A stretch of 64,000 bases of DNA from Tenacibaculum piscium (GTDB taxonomy: Bacteria > Bacteroidota > Bacteroidia > Flavobacteriales > Flavobacteriaceae), in assembly GCF_021390715.1 (NCBI RefSeq), contig NZ_JAJGWT010000007.1:296-64295 (forward strand), in the 5' to 3' direction. Every line of letters starts with the position of its first letter. The first letter of the stretch is position 1. Positions 1 through 11,498 of this stretch are shown here, piece after piece. Position numbers and translations under genes: made by a program. Below the pieces are notes generated by a model that saw only the letters and a program-made list of their open reading frames with translations, had not been told where the DNA came from and did not search any database.

Positions 1-273
1 CCATGGTAAGCCGTTACCTTACCATCTAGCTAATAGGACGCATAGTCATCTTGTACCCATAAATGTTTAATAGTGGTTCGATGCCGAATCACTATATTAT
101 GGAGTGTTAATCTTCATTTCTAAAGGCTATCCTCCTGTACAAGGCAGATTCTATACGCGTTACGCACCCGTTCGCCGGTCGTCAGCATAGCAAGCTACCT
201 GTTACCCCTCGACTTGCATGTGTTAAGCCTGCCGCTAGCGTTCATCCTGAGCCAGGATCAAACTCTTCATTGT
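1..273 (-). rRNA. 16S ribosomal RNA gene, 5' part only
   Basis: The reverse strand reads AGAGTTTGATCCTGGCTCAG, the universal 16S 5' primer site, then GATGAACGCTAGCGGCAGGC and the V1 and V2 regions. The mature 5' end lies near 270-275 and cannot be fixed to the base. The gene runs leftward out of the window, so only about 270 of roughly 1,500 nt are present. The V1 stem with a short GGTAGCTTGCTATG loop is of Flavobacteriaceae type. The rest of the operon (tRNAs, 23S, 5S) would lie to the left. Confidence 0.97.
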
Positions 274-650
274 ATATTTTAAATAATATGAATGAATAAG
301 TTTCAAAAGAATTTGTTCTAATTTAATAGAACGTGGTTATTCTACTCTTATTTACGCTGTCAATTTCAATGTTTTCAATGAACGTGTCGAGTCGACATAC
401 ACAAGTATTTTACTACTCGTTTTTCTTCTCAAACTTCTTTTGTAGAAACGTTAGAATCGAACTAACTGACTTTTTACAGCCATTCCAAATTTCTTTATCG
501 TTTTACGCTTTAGTGTATTTCTGAAAGCGGTTGCAAAACTACAAACTATTTTTAAACTGACAAAATTTAATTTAATTAAATTTAAAAAGTTTTTTTTAGT
601 TTGTTAATGAACTTCAAAACAAGGAACTAATATAGATACATTGTCGACTG

Positions 651-658
651 CAAACATA
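651..658 (-). promoter_or_regulatory. Candidate rrn promoter -7 box
   Basis: On the minus strand this reads TATGTTTG, matching the Bacteroidota -7 consensus TAnnTTTG. It sits about 375 nt upstream of the 16S 5' end, a plausible rRNA leader length. No clear -33 TTG is seen at the usual distance, so this is tentative. Confidence 0.35.
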
Positions 659-857
659 CAACTCTTTTTTATGTTTTTAAGCTTTTTTAGCTTTTTATTT
701 TCAAACATCTATCAATTAATTGATAATCAATAACTTATTTATTATTATTCTTGACTATAAAGTATATAAGATAGACAAAATTTAGTAAGAATTATCAAAT
801 GAACGAATATATAGGTTCGCCTTCTACAGGATTTAGATGTTTAGCAGAAATTATATT

Positions 858-884
858 GTCACGAGCAAGATGCTCGCGATAGCG
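858..884 (-). repeat. Solo copy of the GCGAGCATCTTGCTCG hairpin repeat
   Basis: The minus strand reads CGCTATCGCGAGCATCTTG and on to CTCGTGAC, the same hairpin found at 9873-9900 and in the array at 38 kb. The stem is CGAGCA/TGCTCG with a TCT loop. Here it stands alone in the rRNA spacer. Confidence 0.8.
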
Positions 885-986
885 TATAAAACATATTAGC
901 TTCACTTTTTAGACTTTTTCAAATGAATTTAAACAAGCTAATTATCAAAATAAATAAAAACGAAACTAAATAGTTAAAAACAAACA

Positions 987-1084
987 CAATAAATAGACTT
1001 AGCCCCGATTGAAGCATTTGTTTGAGCTCTTTTTTTGATTTTTCTTCAAAAAAAAGCGAGTGCGGAAAGCGGGAAATAGCTCCA
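987..1084 (-). repeat. Copy 1 of a ~100-bp dispersed element
   Basis: Read on the minus strand it begins GGAGCTATTTCCCGCTTTCC and ends with GGGGCTAAGTCTATTTATTG. The copy at 35511-35612 (+) is nearly identical, with a few substitutions and one-base length changes in T runs. In the middle is a hairpin-forming stretch, CTTTTTTTGA facing TCAAAAAAAG. Both copies follow directly after a gene's terminator T-tract in the same relative orientation. Function unknown: conserved non-coding RNA or REP-like element are both possible. Confidence 0.8.
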
Positions 1085-1092
1085 AAAAAAAA

Positions 1093-1123
1093 TATCGAGA
1101 ATTATTATCTAAAATTCTCGATA
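1093..1123 (-). terminator. Rho-independent terminator of the symporter gene
   Basis: TATCGAGAAT (1093-1102) pairs perfectly with ATTCTCGATA (1114-1123). On the minus strand the stem is followed by a run of nine or more T (A run at 1084-1092). It lies 34 nt after the stop of the minus-strand symporter gene. Confidence 0.8.
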
Positions 1124-1156
1124 CATTTAATATAAACACTTCTTAAAACTATTTTT

Positions 1157-2482
1157 CTACTTTACATCATTATAATTATCATCCCAGTTTTTAGGTTTTG
1201 GATCGCCTAATTTACCTACCGATTTCGCAACTAAAGTTGCTACAGTAGCATCTCCCGTTACATTTATAACAGTTCTACACATATCTAAAGGGCGATCAAC
1301 AGCAAAAATTAACGCCAAACCAATTGCTAACTTATCCGCAGGAAAACCTACCGATTCCAAAACAATAACCAACATAACCATTCCTGCTCCCGGAACCGCA
1401 GCTGAACCAATTGACGCCAATAAAGCCGTTAAAATAATCGTTAATTGATCGCCAAAAGACAAATCAAAACTCAAGGCTTGCGCTATAAAAACAGCCGCAA
1501 CAGCTTGATATAAACTCGTTCCATCCATATTTATAGTCGCACCAACCGGTAAAACAAAACTTGAAACCTCCTTATCAACTCCTACATGCTCCTCAATTCG
1601 TTCCATCGTTACAGGCAACGTTGCAGCACTTGAACTCGTTGAAAATGCCAATAATTGTGCAGGACTTATCTGTTTTAAAAACCATATCGGGTTTTTCTTG
1701 GTAAATACACTTATTAAAGTCATATAAAAAACAACCATAATTAACAAACCGCCAATTACCGTAAACGCATATTTTAGTAAAGCAAGTAACAAATCAGGAT
1801 CTTTTGAAGACACTACAACACTCGCCAACAAAGCAAAAACTGCAAAAGGTGCCGATAACATAATTAAATCAACCATCTTTAAAACAGCTTCATTTAAAGA
1901 ATCAAAAAAACTTTTTAAAGGCTTTGCCCGATCCTCTCCTATTAATAACATCGAAATCCCTAAGAAAATAGTAAAGAAAATTACTTGTAACATTGACTTG
2001 TTACTTCCCATTGCTTTAATAGCATTGTCAGGAACCATATCAATTAAAAATTGTAAAGGACCACTTGATTGTTGCTTATTTGCTTCCGCAATTTTAGCCT
2101 GTACACCACCACTATTTGCATACGTTTCCGTTAAACGTGTAATGGTTTCTTCGGATATTCCTTCACCCGGTTTTACAATATTCACCAATGCCAAACCGAT
2201 GCTAATTGCAATGACTGTTGTACCTATATATATTGTCATGGTACGAATACCAATATTTTTAAATTTAGAGATATCTTTTAAATCTGATATTCCTTTTATT
2301 AAAGATGCAATAATTAAAGGTACTGCGATTAATTTTAATAATTTCACAAAAATAGTACCTATCGGTTTTATCCAACTTCCAACAAAAGAAGCGCCTCCAT
2401 CTGTAAAAATCATTCCTATTCCAAATAAAATACCCAGAATCATTCCTATTAAAATCTGCCAGTGCAATGCTAGTTTTTTCAT
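1157..2482 (-). CDS. Dicarboxylate/amino acid:cation symporter (DAACS family)
   Basis: This 441-residue polytopic membrane protein of the GltP/DctA/SLC1 type couples uptake of glutamate, aspartate or C4-dicarboxylates to Na+ or H+. Family landmarks are visible: the serine-rich re-entrant loop AFSTSSSAATLPVTMER (around residue 280), the NMDGTSLY motif of TM7 (around 320), and the second hairpin followed by the AVDRPLDMCRTVINVTGDA TM8 segment that holds substrate-binding Asp, Arg, Thr and Asn residues. Length is normal for the family. It is a single gene, with its own terminator about 35 nt downstream. Substrate choice between glutamate and dicarboxylate cannot be settled from the sequence. Confidence 0.93.
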   Translation of the reverse strand: MKKLALHWQILIGMILGILFGIGMIFTDGGASFVGSWIKPIGTIFVKLLKLIAVPLIIASLIKGISDLKDISKFKNIGIRTMTIYIGTTVIAISIGLALVNIVKPGEGISEETITRLTETYANSGGVQAKIAEANKQQSSGPLQFLIDMVPDNAIKAMGSNKSMLQVIFFTIFLGISMLLIGEDRAKPLKSFFDSLNEAVLKMVDLIMLSAPFAVFALLASVVVSSKDPDLLLALLKYAFTVIGGLLIMVVFYMTLISVFTKKNPIWFLKQISPAQLLAFSTSSSAATLPVTMERIEEHVGVDKEVSSFVLPVGATINMDGTSLYQAVAAVFIAQALSFDLSFGDQLTIILTALLASIGSAAVPGAGMVMLVIVLESVGFPADKLAIGLALIFAVDRPLDMCRTVINVTGDATVATLVAKSVGKLGDPKPKNWDDNYNDVK

Positions 2483-2618
2483 GTAATCGTTTTAGTTTTT
2501 TTATTTTTTAGTGAGGGCGATAAGGTAAAATAAAAAAATTAAAAAATTGTGACCTTTAATTCGTAACTTGTGTCAAAGAATTAGAACATATTACGAACCT
2601 TAACTTAAAAACAAAAAA

Positions 2619-3257
2619 ATGGCAGGAATTTTAGACTTATTAAACAGCGACTTAGGAAAATCAATTATATCTGGAGTAGCAGGATCAACAGGACAAGACA
2701 CCAACAAAACAAGTAACGTTTTAACAATGGCATTGCCTGTTTTGATGAAAGCAATGCAACGTAATGCTTCAACACCTGAAGGTGCTGAAGGATTAATGGG
2801 AGCTTTGAACAAACATGATGGTGGTATTTTAGAGAATCTAGGAGAGTTATTTAATGGAGGAGCAAATGCCGATGTTTTACAAGATGGTGGTAATATTTTA
2901 AACCATGTATTAGGTAGCAAACAACAAGGAGTTGAACAAGTTATAGGACAAAAAGCAGGTATGGATAGCAGTGCTGTTGCAAATATTTTAAAAACAGCAG
3001 CTCCTATTTTAATGGGTGTTTTAGGACAACAATCTCGTCAAAATAACATTGGTAACTCTAGTGATTTAAGTGGATTATTAGGCGGATTACTTGGAGGAAA
3101 TTCAGCAGATAAAGAACAAAACTTCTTAGAACAAATTTTAGACGCAGACGGTGATGGTAGCATTGTTGATGATGTTGCTGGTATGGTTTTAGGAAATAGT
3201 GATCAAAAATCAGGAGGTGTACTAGGAAATATATTAGGAGGACTTTTTGGAAAATAA
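2619..3257 (+). CDS. DUF937 domain protein
   Basis: This 212-residue protein is rich in Gly, Leu and Asn, with the pattern of DUF937 (YidB-like) proteins: MAGILDLLNSDLGKSIISGVAG at the start (given in part: helix with GI-DLL), a TNVL-x-MALPVLMKAM helix near residue 35, and a second related block AAPILMGVLGQQ near residue 128, so the domain appears internally duplicated. A Gly-rich tail contains DADGDGSIVDD, an EF-hand-like Asp loop (about residues 177-187), and ends GNILGGLFGK. There is no signal peptide or membrane segment. The function of the family is not established. It stands alone with a strong terminator after it. Confidence 0.8.
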   Translation: MAGILDLLNSDLGKSIISGVAGSTGQDTNKTSNVLTMALPVLMKAMQRNASTPEGAEGLMGALNKHDGGILENLGELFNGGANADVLQDGGNILNHVLGSKQQGVEQVIGQKAGMDSSAVANILKTAAPILMGVLGQQSRQNNIGNSSDLSGLLGGLLGGNSADKEQNFLEQILDADGDGSIVDDVAGMVLGNSDQKSGGVLGNILGGLFGK

Positions 3258-3295
3258 CAATTTATAATTCTTGATTTTTTTTAAAACAAGAAATT

Positions 3296-3327
3296 AAAAA
3301 AGAGTAAACACTTGTTTACTCTTTTTC
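3296..3327 (+). terminator. Terminator after the DUF937 gene
   Basis: AAAAAGAGTAAAC pairs with GTTTACTCTTTTT around a short ACTT loop, followed by a T-rich tract. It ends about 70 nt after the stop codon. Confidence 0.85.
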
Positions 3328-3379
3328 TTTTAAGTTTTTGTTGTTTTTGTTTTAACTATTTTTAACTATTTTTGCATCC

Positions 3380-3685
3380 ATGGAAAAATTAAAACAACGT
3401 TGGGGCTTAAAAACTAACTGGGATGTAATTGCTGTAATAATTGTATTTTCGATAAATGGTTCGTTTGCCTCTTGGGTTGCCAAACCGATTACCGCTTTTT
3501 TAGGAATCTCTTCAGAGACAACTTCTCCTTGGATTTATTGGCCTTTACGTATTTTACTTATTTTCCCTATTTATCAAACAACATTGCCTTTAGTAGGTTG
3601 GTTGTTTGGTCAATTTAAATTCTTTTGGGCTTTTGAAAAGAAATTTTTAAGCCGTTTAGGATTCGGATTTCTGTTTAAAAAATAA
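3380..3685 (+). CDS. Small membrane protein, DUF6787-like
   Basis: This 101-residue protein has a basic, Trp-containing N-terminus (MEKLKQRWGLKTNWDV) and about three hydrophobic segments: residues 17-32, 51-65 and 66-85. It ends with a basic FLSRLGFGFLFKK tail. The sequence pattern matches small flavobacterial proteins listed as DUF6787, whose role is unknown; the family name is given from memory and is uncertain. The start is supported by the ATG close after the previous terminator. It converges on mscS with only 29 bp between the two stops. Confidence 0.7.
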   Translation: MEKLKQRWGLKTNWDVIAVIIVFSINGSFASWVAKPITAFLGISSETTSPWIYWPLRILLIFPIYQTTLPLVGWLFGQFKFFWAFEKKFLSRLGFGFLFKK

Positions 3686-3714
3686 TATTCAAGTAAAAAA
3701 TAATTAATTTTATA

Positions 3715-4569
3715 TTATCCTTGTATAATTTTATACATCGGGATTGGCAACGCAACTCCTTCAGATAAAAATCGTTTATGAACAGCTTCTTTTAGCGCAC
3801 ATTTTGTTTTAAACTCCTGAAAGGGTTCATTTAACCAAACATAAGCACGCATATGAATATGGTCTGTATGTACATCAATTACTCGAACATCTACTTGTTC
3901 AACGTCCGTCATCACTTGTTCTGATGTTCTAAAATCAATAACCGTTGGTAATTTAATAGCTTCTTCTTGAATTATCTTTCGAGCTAAATCGATATCTGCT
4001 TTTATCCCTAATTTAAAATTATTAAAACTAAGCACATGCGAATCTTCAATTGTATGATTCAAGACAGAATCCGTGCTAATTACCGAATTAGGAATAATTA
4101 ATCGTTTATTTTCAAAATTATTAATAACCGTATGTCGGAGTGTAATATCTTCTACAATTCCTACACGAGTTTCATCTAATTTGATATAATCTCCCACTCG
4201 AAACGGACGAAAAATAACAATAAACGCTCCAGCAATTAAATTCGATAATGCTGCTTGTGCCGCAAAACCAATAATAGCGGCTAAAATACCTGCCCCAGAA
4301 AAAATCAAAGTAGCTTTACTACGAAAAGCAGGTACAGTCGTGATGATATAAACAATACCGAAAAGCCCTAAAAAAAACTTTACCGAATTTCGAAAAAATA
4401 AAATACTAGTTCCTCCATAACGGTCTGTTTTTCTGCGTTTCATGATTTGAACAATCGCATATCGGATAACTCTAGAGAGAATCCATGTAATAAACACAAC
4501 CAACAAAACATATCCAAGAATGCCTACAAAGGAATCTAAATTAAAATGATATTTGAATATTTTATCCAT
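3715..4569 (-). CDS. Small-conductance mechanosensitive channel (MscS family)
   Basis: This 284-residue inner-membrane protein likely opens under membrane tension to release solutes. An N-terminal TM (about 15-38) is followed by a basic loop, a second TM (about 60-85) and the pore helix region with ATLIFSGAGILAAIIGFAAQ (part of the Gly/Ala-rich TM3). The following beta domain has the typical PFRVGDYIKL and VGIVEDITLRHTVI motifs. The protein is at the short end for MscS. It lies 13 bp after parC on the same strand, so it is probably cotranscribed as the last gene of a parE-parC-mscS operon. Confidence 0.9.
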   Translation of the reverse strand: MDKIFKYHFNLDSFVGILGYVLLVVFITWILSRVIRYAIVQIMKRRKTDRYGGTSILFFRNSVKFFLGLFGIVYIITTVPAFRSKATLIFSGAGILAAIIGFAAQAALSNLIAGAFIVIFRPFRVGDYIKLDETRVGIVEDITLRHTVINNFENKRLIIPNSVISTDSVLNHTIEDSHVLSFNNFKLGIKADIDLARKIIQEEAIKLPTVIDFRTSEQVMTDVEQVDVRVIDVHTDHIHMRAYVWLNEPFQEFKTKCALKEAVHKRFLSEGVALPIPMYKIIQG

Positions 4570-4582
4570 TTAAAAGTCTATT

Positions 4583-7417
4583 TTAAAATAATGCTGTTTG
4601 ACTTTCATTATCTTTTGTGTTTTTATTCTTTTTTTGAAGCGCTCGTTCTAAGGCTTTTTTTGCCTTATCTTCTTTTGAACTTAAAAATTCTTTTGTTGGC
4701 TCAGTTTGTTCAATTCGTTGAATTGGTTCAATAGCTAAAGGCAACACGTCTTTTTTATTTTTATCTTCTTGATTATTTCCTGTAGTATTCTCTAGATTAT
4801 TTTCTGAATTATTCTCCAGATTACTCTCCTCTAAAGATGGTTCATACGGTAATGATTCTAGTAAATTAACGGTACGAATTTTATCAATTGTTAATTGATT
4901 TCCTTGTGCTTTTATTCCTTTTATGGCGATAAAATCTTCAAAATTAACAGTAATATTCTCTAAGCTACGTTTTGAAAAAACAACCTCAGCCATTGGACGA
5001 TACTCCGTAGAAATAATTTCTAATTTTGATTTTTCAGCTTCAGAAATAAAGATTTCTTCTTTATCTACCGTTTCAATTAAGAAGCGTTTTACATAATAGC
5101 GTTCTTTTTCGGCATCAAAATAAATGGCCGAAATCGGTTTTTGAGGTTGCCATTTTTCTAGGATAATCATATCGTTATCAAAACGAGTGGATAAACTTGG
5201 TGAAATAGCTTTTATTTTTCCTGATTGTGTAGCGATTAAAATTTTATCTTCGGCACTAAATTCGCCTAGTAATTCTCCTCGATCATCAACATTTAAACGT
5301 TGAACAGTATCATCAAACCAAATTTTACGAGGTTTTAAAGTAGATACTCCTGCGGATTTAAATTCTACTTTTCGAATACCTAATTTTGTTATTTGATTCC
5401 CACGAATTGCACGTCCTTTGATTGCTAATTCAGCAAAATCGACATCCCATTTAAGTTTTGTAATTCCAGCAACGGGTCTTAAATTAATGGTAACAGTTTC
5501 AGCTTCTCCATTCGGATTGACACTAAAATACCATAATTTTGAACCTTTAACTCCTGTGGTTAAATCATATTCTTTATCACGTGTTACGCTTAACACATTG
5601 AAGCGTTTCATATAACTAGCACCTCTTGTTCCATCGCGATATATCATATTATAAACGGTTCGTTTATCTTTCTTTTTAAAGATAGCAATATGAATAATAT
5701 CTTTACCGACAAAGGTTTTTGGAGCGACTTTGGTAACCATCATTGTCCCGTTTCCTTTAAAGATAATAATATCATCAATATCGGCACAATCATCAACGTA
5801 TTCATCTTTTTTAAGTGATGTTCCTACGAAACCTTCGGTTCTATTTACGTATAATTTGGTATTTCGCATAACGACTTTTGTCGCTACAATATCATCAAAA
5901 ATTCTAATTTCAGTTTTGCGTTCTTTTCCTTTACCGTACTTGGTTTTTAAGCCTTTAAAATAGTTAATTGCAAAGGTGATTAAATTTTCTAGATGATGCG
6001 TAACTTCGGCTATTTTAGCTTCTAATCCTTCGATATATTGTTTTGCTTTATCGATATCAAACTTCGAAATTTTCTTAATTCTGATTTCGGTTAATCGGGC
6101 AATATCTTCGGATGTTATGTCTCTTTTTAGATGCTGAATATGTGGTTTTAATCCTGTATCGATTGCTTTAATGACCCCTTGCCAAGTTTCTTGTTCTTCA
6201 ATATCTCGATAAATTCTATTTTCAATAAAAATTCTTTCTAAGGATGCGAAATGCCATTGTTCTTCAAGTTCGTGTAATTGAATTTCGAGTTCACTTTTAA
6301 GTAATTTCACGGTTAAATCCGTAGAATGTTTTAGCATTTCAGAAACGCCTACAAATACGGGTTTATTATCTTGGATTGTACATGCTAAAGGTGATATCGC
6401 ATTTTCACAATTGGTAAAAGCATACAGCGCATCTATGGTTTTATCTGGAGATATTCCTACGGGTAAATGCACTAATATTTCGACATCTGCGGCGGTATTA
6501 TCTTCAATTTTACGGATTTTTATTTTTCCTTTTTCATTGGCTTTTAAAATGCTATCAATTAACGAAGTTGTGGTTGTTCCGAATGGAATTTCGGTAATTA
6601 CGAGTGTTTTTTTATCGAGTTGTGAAATTTTTGCACGCACACGAATTTTCCCACCTCTTTTACCGTCATTATAATTAGTAAAATCGGCAATTCCGCCTGT
6701 TAAAAAATCAGGATAAATGGTAAAACTTCTACCTCTTAAATATTTGATAGAAGCGGCAATTAATTCGTTAAAATTATGCGGGACTATTTTGGTTGATAAT
6801 CCTACGGCAATTCCTTCTGCTCCTTGCGCTAATAATAGCGGAAATTTCACAGGTAAATCGATTGGTTCTTTTCGTCTACCGTCATAGGATTGTTTCCATT
6901 GCGTAGTTTTCGGATTAAAAACAACATCGAGGGCAAATTTTGATAAACGTGCTTCAATATATCTTGATGCTGCCGCTCTATCGCCTGTTAGGATATTCCC
7001 CCAGTTTCCTTGCATATCAATCAGCAATTCTTTCTGACCGATTTGCACCATAGCATCGGCAATAGAAGCATCTCCATGTGGATGATATTGCATCGTATGT
7101 CCGACAATATTGGCTACTTTGTTATAGCGTCCATCGTCCAGATCTTTCATAGAATGCATGATTCTACGTTGTACAGGTTTGAGCCCATCTTCTAGCGATG
7201 GCACGGCTCTTTCTAGAATTACATACGATGCGTAATCGAGAAACCATTCTTTATACATTCCTGTTACTTTGGTAATGGTTTCTGTATTTTCTTGATTTTC
7301 TTGAGAATCTATAGAATTATTTAATTCTTGCTCGTTTAATTCGTTTACTGATTCGTTTACAGATTCGTTTATTGGTTTATTTTCTTGTTGATTCGTTTCT
7401 TCTATTTCTTCACTCAT
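4583..7417 (-). CDS. parC: DNA topoisomerase IV subunit A
   Basis: This is the DNA-cleaving subunit that decatenates daughter chromosomes together with ParE. The family core starts at about residue 52 with YKEWFLDYASYVILERAVP. The catalytic tyrosine is Y153 in AAASRYIEARLS, and the QRRIMHSM and YHPHGDASI segments (residues 83-118) match the quinolone-region winged helix. Pairing with the short ParE next door favours topoisomerase IV over gyrase. Unusual parts are an acidic Asn/Glu-rich N-terminal extension with NESVNESVNE repeats (residues 17-30) and a low-complexity Asn/Glu tail before a Lys-rich end. At 944 residues it is somewhat long. It follows parE after 97 bp. Confidence 0.92.
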   Translation of the reverse strand: MSEEIEETNQQENKPINESVNESVNELNEQELNNSIDSQENQENTETITKVTGMYKEWFLDYASYVILERAVPSLEDGLKPVQRRIMHSMKDLDDGRYNKVANIVGHTMQYHPHGDASIADAMVQIGQKELLIDMQGNWGNILTGDRAAASRYIEARLSKFALDVVFNPKTTQWKQSYDGRRKEPIDLPVKFPLLLAQGAEGIAVGLSTKIVPHNFNELIAASIKYLRGRSFTIYPDFLTGGIADFTNYNDGKRGGKIRVRAKISQLDKKTLVITEIPFGTTTTSLIDSILKANEKGKIKIRKIEDNTAADVEILVHLPVGISPDKTIDALYAFTNCENAISPLACTIQDNKPVFVGVSEMLKHSTDLTVKLLKSELEIQLHELEEQWHFASLERIFIENRIYRDIEEQETWQGVIKAIDTGLKPHIQHLKRDITSEDIARLTEIRIKKISKFDIDKAKQYIEGLEAKIAEVTHHLENLITFAINYFKGLKTKYGKGKERKTEIRIFDDIVATKVVMRNTKLYVNRTEGFVGTSLKKDEYVDDCADIDDIIIFKGNGTMMVTKVAPKTFVGKDIIHIAIFKKKDKRTVYNMIYRDGTRGASYMKRFNVLSVTRDKEYDLTTGVKGSKLWYFSVNPNGEAETVTINLRPVAGITKLKWDVDFAELAIKGRAIRGNQITKLGIRKVEFKSAGVSTLKPRKIWFDDTVQRLNVDDRGELLGEFSAEDKILIATQSGKIKAISPSLSTRFDNDMIILEKWQPQKPISAIYFDAEKERYYVKRFLIETVDKEEIFISEAEKSKLEIISTEYRPMAEVVFSKRSLENITVNFEDFIAIKGIKAQGNQLTIDKIRTVNLLESLPYEPSLEESNLENNSENNLENTTGNNQEDKNKKDVLPLAIEPIQRIEQTEPTKEFLSSKEDKAKKALERALQKKNKNTKDNESQTALF

Positions 7418-7514
7418 GGCTCGTACTGCTTGAATTAACTAAAATTGACTAAAGATTATTTTTGATTTTCGCTTCACTTACTTATAAATTTTCACTTATA
7501 AAATATGAGTGATT

Positions 7515-9368
7515 TTATTCTTCAAGTGTATCTACTTCAATTTTTAAATTTTGGATGATAAATTTTTGTCGATCGGGTGTATTTTTGCCCATATAAAACT
7601 CCAACATTTTTTCGATAGGCATTTCTTTATCTAACATAATCGGATCTAATCGAATATCATCGCCAATAAAATGTACAAATTCATCTGGAGAAATTTCTCC
7701 TAACCCTTTAAATCGGGTAATTTCTGGTTTTCCTGTTAATTTTTTAATGGCGTCTTTTTTTTCTTCTTCGGAATAACAGTAATAGGTATCTTTTTTATTT
7801 CGAACTCTAAACAGTGGTGTTTCTAAAATATACAGATGTCCTTCCTTGATTACTTCTGGAAAAAATTGCAAGAAAAATGTTATTAGCAATAAGCGAATAT
7901 GCATTCCATCGACATCGGCATCGGTTGCAATTACGATATTATTATAACGTAAATCTTCTAAACCATCTTCAATATTTAGTGCTGCTTGTAATAAATTAAA
8001 TTCTTCATTTTCATAGACGATTTTCTTACTTAATCCGTAGGAATTTAGAGGTTTTCCTTTGAGGCTAAAAACGGCTTGTGTATTTACGTTTCTAGATTTT
8101 GTAATAGAACCAGATGCCGAATCTCCTTCGGTAATAAATAGCGTCGATTCTAAATAGGCTTCCTTTTGTGTATCGCCTAAATGGACTCTACAATCTCGCA
8201 ATTTTTTATTATGAATACTTGCTTTTTTGGCTCTATCTTTGGCTAATTTCCGAATTCCAGAAAGTTCTTTACGTTCTTTTTCTGCTTGTATTATTTTACG
8301 TTGTAATTTATCGGCTATTTCGGTATTTTTATGTAAAAAATTATCGAGTTGTGTTTTGATAAAATCATTGATATAGGTTCTAACGGTTGGTAAATCATCG
8401 CCCATTTCGGTAGATCCTAATTTTGTTTTGGTTTGACTCTCAAAAACAGGTTCCATTACTTTTATGGCAATTGCCGATATTATTGATTTTCGAATATCGG
8501 AAGCTTCAAAAGATTTCCCATAAAACTCTCGAATGGTTTTTACAATTGCTTCTCTAAAAGCCGCTTGATGCGTTCCACCTTGTGTGGTATGTTGTCCGTT
8601 TACAAACGAATGATATTCTTCAGAATATTGGGTTTTACTATGTGTAATTGCGACTTCAATATCATTGCCTTTTAAATGAATTATTGGATATAACATATCC
8701 TCTTTGCTGTTATTATTTTCCAATAAATCTTTCAGTCCATTTTTAGATAGATATTTTTCACCATTAAAAACAATTGTTAATCCAACATTTAGATAGACAT
8801 AATTTTTAAGCATTTTAGAAACATATTCGTTTCTATATTTATATTTTTTAAAGATTATTTCATCGGGGATAAAGGAAACTTTTGTACCTTTTCTTCGAGA
8901 TGTTTGTTCTAAAAATTCTTGGTTAATTAAAACTCCTTGTTCAAATTCGGCTGCTGCGGATTTCCCATCTCTTGATGATTCGACTCTAAAAAAAGAAGAA
9001 AGTGCGTTTACCGCTTTTGTACCTACTCCATTTAGCCCTACGGATTTTTTAAATGCTTTGGAGTCGTATTTTCCTCCTGTGTTCATTTTAGAAACGACAT
9101 CGACAACTTTTCCTAGCGGGATTCCACGACCATAATCGCGCACGATTACTTTATTTCCTTGTATCGAAATTTCGATAGTTCTCCCAGCTCCCATTACATA
9201 TTCATCAATAGAATTATCTAATACTTCTTTGACTAAAATATAAATTCCATCATCTGCTGATGAGCCGTCACCTAGTTTACCGATATACATTCCTGGACGC
9301 ATTCGGATATGTTCTTTCCAATCAAGCGAGCGTATATTATCTTCGGTATATTTTGTTTCTTGAGTCAT
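7515..9368 (-). CDS. parE: DNA topoisomerase IV subunit B
   Basis: This is the ATPase subunit of topoisomerase IV. The GHKL fold is visible as [10 protein letters not shown], with the Mg-binding Asn near residue 51, then DYGRGIPLG and [13 protein letters not shown]. The toprim domain has [11 protein letters not shown] and the acidic [10 protein letters not shown] metal site. At 617 residues it lacks the long insertion found in many gyrase B proteins, which supports ParE. It is the first gene of the parE-parC-mscS group. No perfect -7 box was found upstream; a TAATTTAG at about 9393-9400 on the minus strand is the nearest match. Confidence 0.93.
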   Translation of the reverse strand: MTQETKYTEDNIRSLDWKEHIRMRPGMYIGKLGDGSSADDGIYILVKEVLDNSIDEYVMGAGRTIEISIQGNKVIVRDYGRGIPLGKVVDVVSKMNTGGKYDSKAFKKSVGLNGVGTKAVNALSSFFRVESSRDGKSAAAEFEQGVLINQEFLEQTSRRKGTKVSFIPDEIIFKKYKYRNEYVSKMLKNYVYLNVGLTIVFNGEKYLSKNGLKDLLENNNSKEDMLYPIIHLKGNDIEVAITHSKTQYSEEYHSFVNGQHTTQGGTHQAAFREAIVKTIREFYGKSFEASDIRKSIISAIAIKVMEPVFESQTKTKLGSTEMGDDLPTVRTYINDFIKTQLDNFLHKNTEIADKLQRKIIQAEKERKELSGIRKLAKDRAKKASIHNKKLRDCRVHLGDTQKEAYLESTLFITEGDSASGSITKSRNVNTQAVFSLKGKPLNSYGLSKKIVYENEEFNLLQAALNIEDGLEDLRYNNIVIATDADVDGMHIRLLLITFFLQFFPEVIKEGHLYILETPLFRVRNKKDTYYCYSEEEKKDAIKKLTGKPEITRFKGLGEISPDEFVHFIGDDIRLDPIMLDKEMPIEKMLEFYMGKNTPDRQKFIIQNLKIEVDTLEE

Positions 9369-9574
9369 AAAATTTAGGCTATTTATATCTTTGCTAAATT
9401 ACTACATCCGTTGTCAAAATAAAAAAGTCTATTGCTTTAATTATCAACATTTGACTATTTATTTTTTTGATGTCCCCCTTTATTTTCTCTTTATTTTAAA
9501 CGAACTATCACTAATTTCACACTAATTATTTAGTGATTATTTCAGCTATAAATATCATAAAAAATAACGTATAA

Positions 9575-9900
9575 GAGCCTGTTTAAATTTCATCTGAAAA
9601 AAATTATCACAGAAAAATAAGAAATCGAATCTGTCAAAGGAATTTTATTTCAGGTTCGCATCCTAATTTGCTGTATTTTTTAGCTTTTTTTGATAATTCT
9701 TGATGATTATTGTCAATTCGAGTGATTTTAATGACGAGAAGAAATTAAAATTGTATCGATAATTTGAATTATTTTATCTTGATGAATTTTAATTGACTTT
9801 ATTACGATTAAATAAGTTCTCGATACTCTCGATACCTTTTTTTGAAAGAAAAGAATCAAATTCTAGGCTATCGGCTATCGCGAGCATCTTGCTCGTGACC
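9575..9900. repeat. Broken GAGCCTG element plus hairpin repeat
   Basis: The left end GAGCCTGTTTAAA starts at 9575, next to TAA (9572-9574), as in the other copies of this element. No matching right terminal repeat is found, so the element is truncated or fused. Positions about 9610-9790 are an inverted, diverged relative of 39017-39190 (shared TCAATTCGAGTGATTTTAAT and TTATCTTGATGAATTTTAA). A hairpin repeat GCGAGCATCTTGCTCG follows at 9873-9900. There is no coding potential; 9369-9574 shows nothing else. Confidence 0.7.
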
Positions 9901-9930
9901 ACGTAAAAACAACGTAGAAAAATCACAAAA

Positions 9931-9957
9931 AAACCGCTGTTAAATTAACAGCGGTTT
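9931..9957 (-). terminator. guaB terminator
   Basis: AAACCGCTGTTA and TAACAGCGGTTT form a 12-bp perfect stem around AAT. On the minus strand a T run follows. It lies 27 nt beyond the guaB stop codon. Confidence 0.9.
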
Positions 9958-9983
9958 TTCAAAAAATATATTGTAGGCTAAAA

Positions 9984-11495
<1,512 letters not shown>

Positions 11496-11498
11496 GTG

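Larger units (their letters stand above)
274..986. other. rRNA leader and spacer without genes
   Basis: No convincing gene is present. The right flank of the 16S gene (about 274-650) should be the transcribed rRNA leader. It is AT-rich with several pyrimidine tracts on the + strand. A 63-codon + frame starting at 333 has no family resemblance and lies inside the leader, so it is not called. From 660 to 980 the DNA is very AT-rich and includes one solo hairpin repeat. Confidence 0.7.

Noticed and set aside
333..524. 63-codon frame in the rRNA leader
   Set aside because: It lies in the expected rRNA leader, its sequence is Phe/Ser-rich low complexity, and no family is recognised.
274..980. tRNA or other small RNA genes in the rRNA spacer
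   Set aside because: No cloverleaf or GGTTCGANNCC T-arm in a suitable context was found; the GGTTCGCC near 815 has no matching acceptor stem.
1998..2486. 162-codon frame antisense to the symporter gene
   Set aside because: The minus frame has clear DAACS family motifs over its full length; the antisense product is a shadow.
4583..9368. Gyrase (gyrA/gyrB) instead of topoisomerase IV
   Set aside because: The B subunit is 617 residues without the gyrase-size insertion, and the two genes are adjacent in parE-parC order. Gyrase cannot be fully excluded for the A subunit alone.
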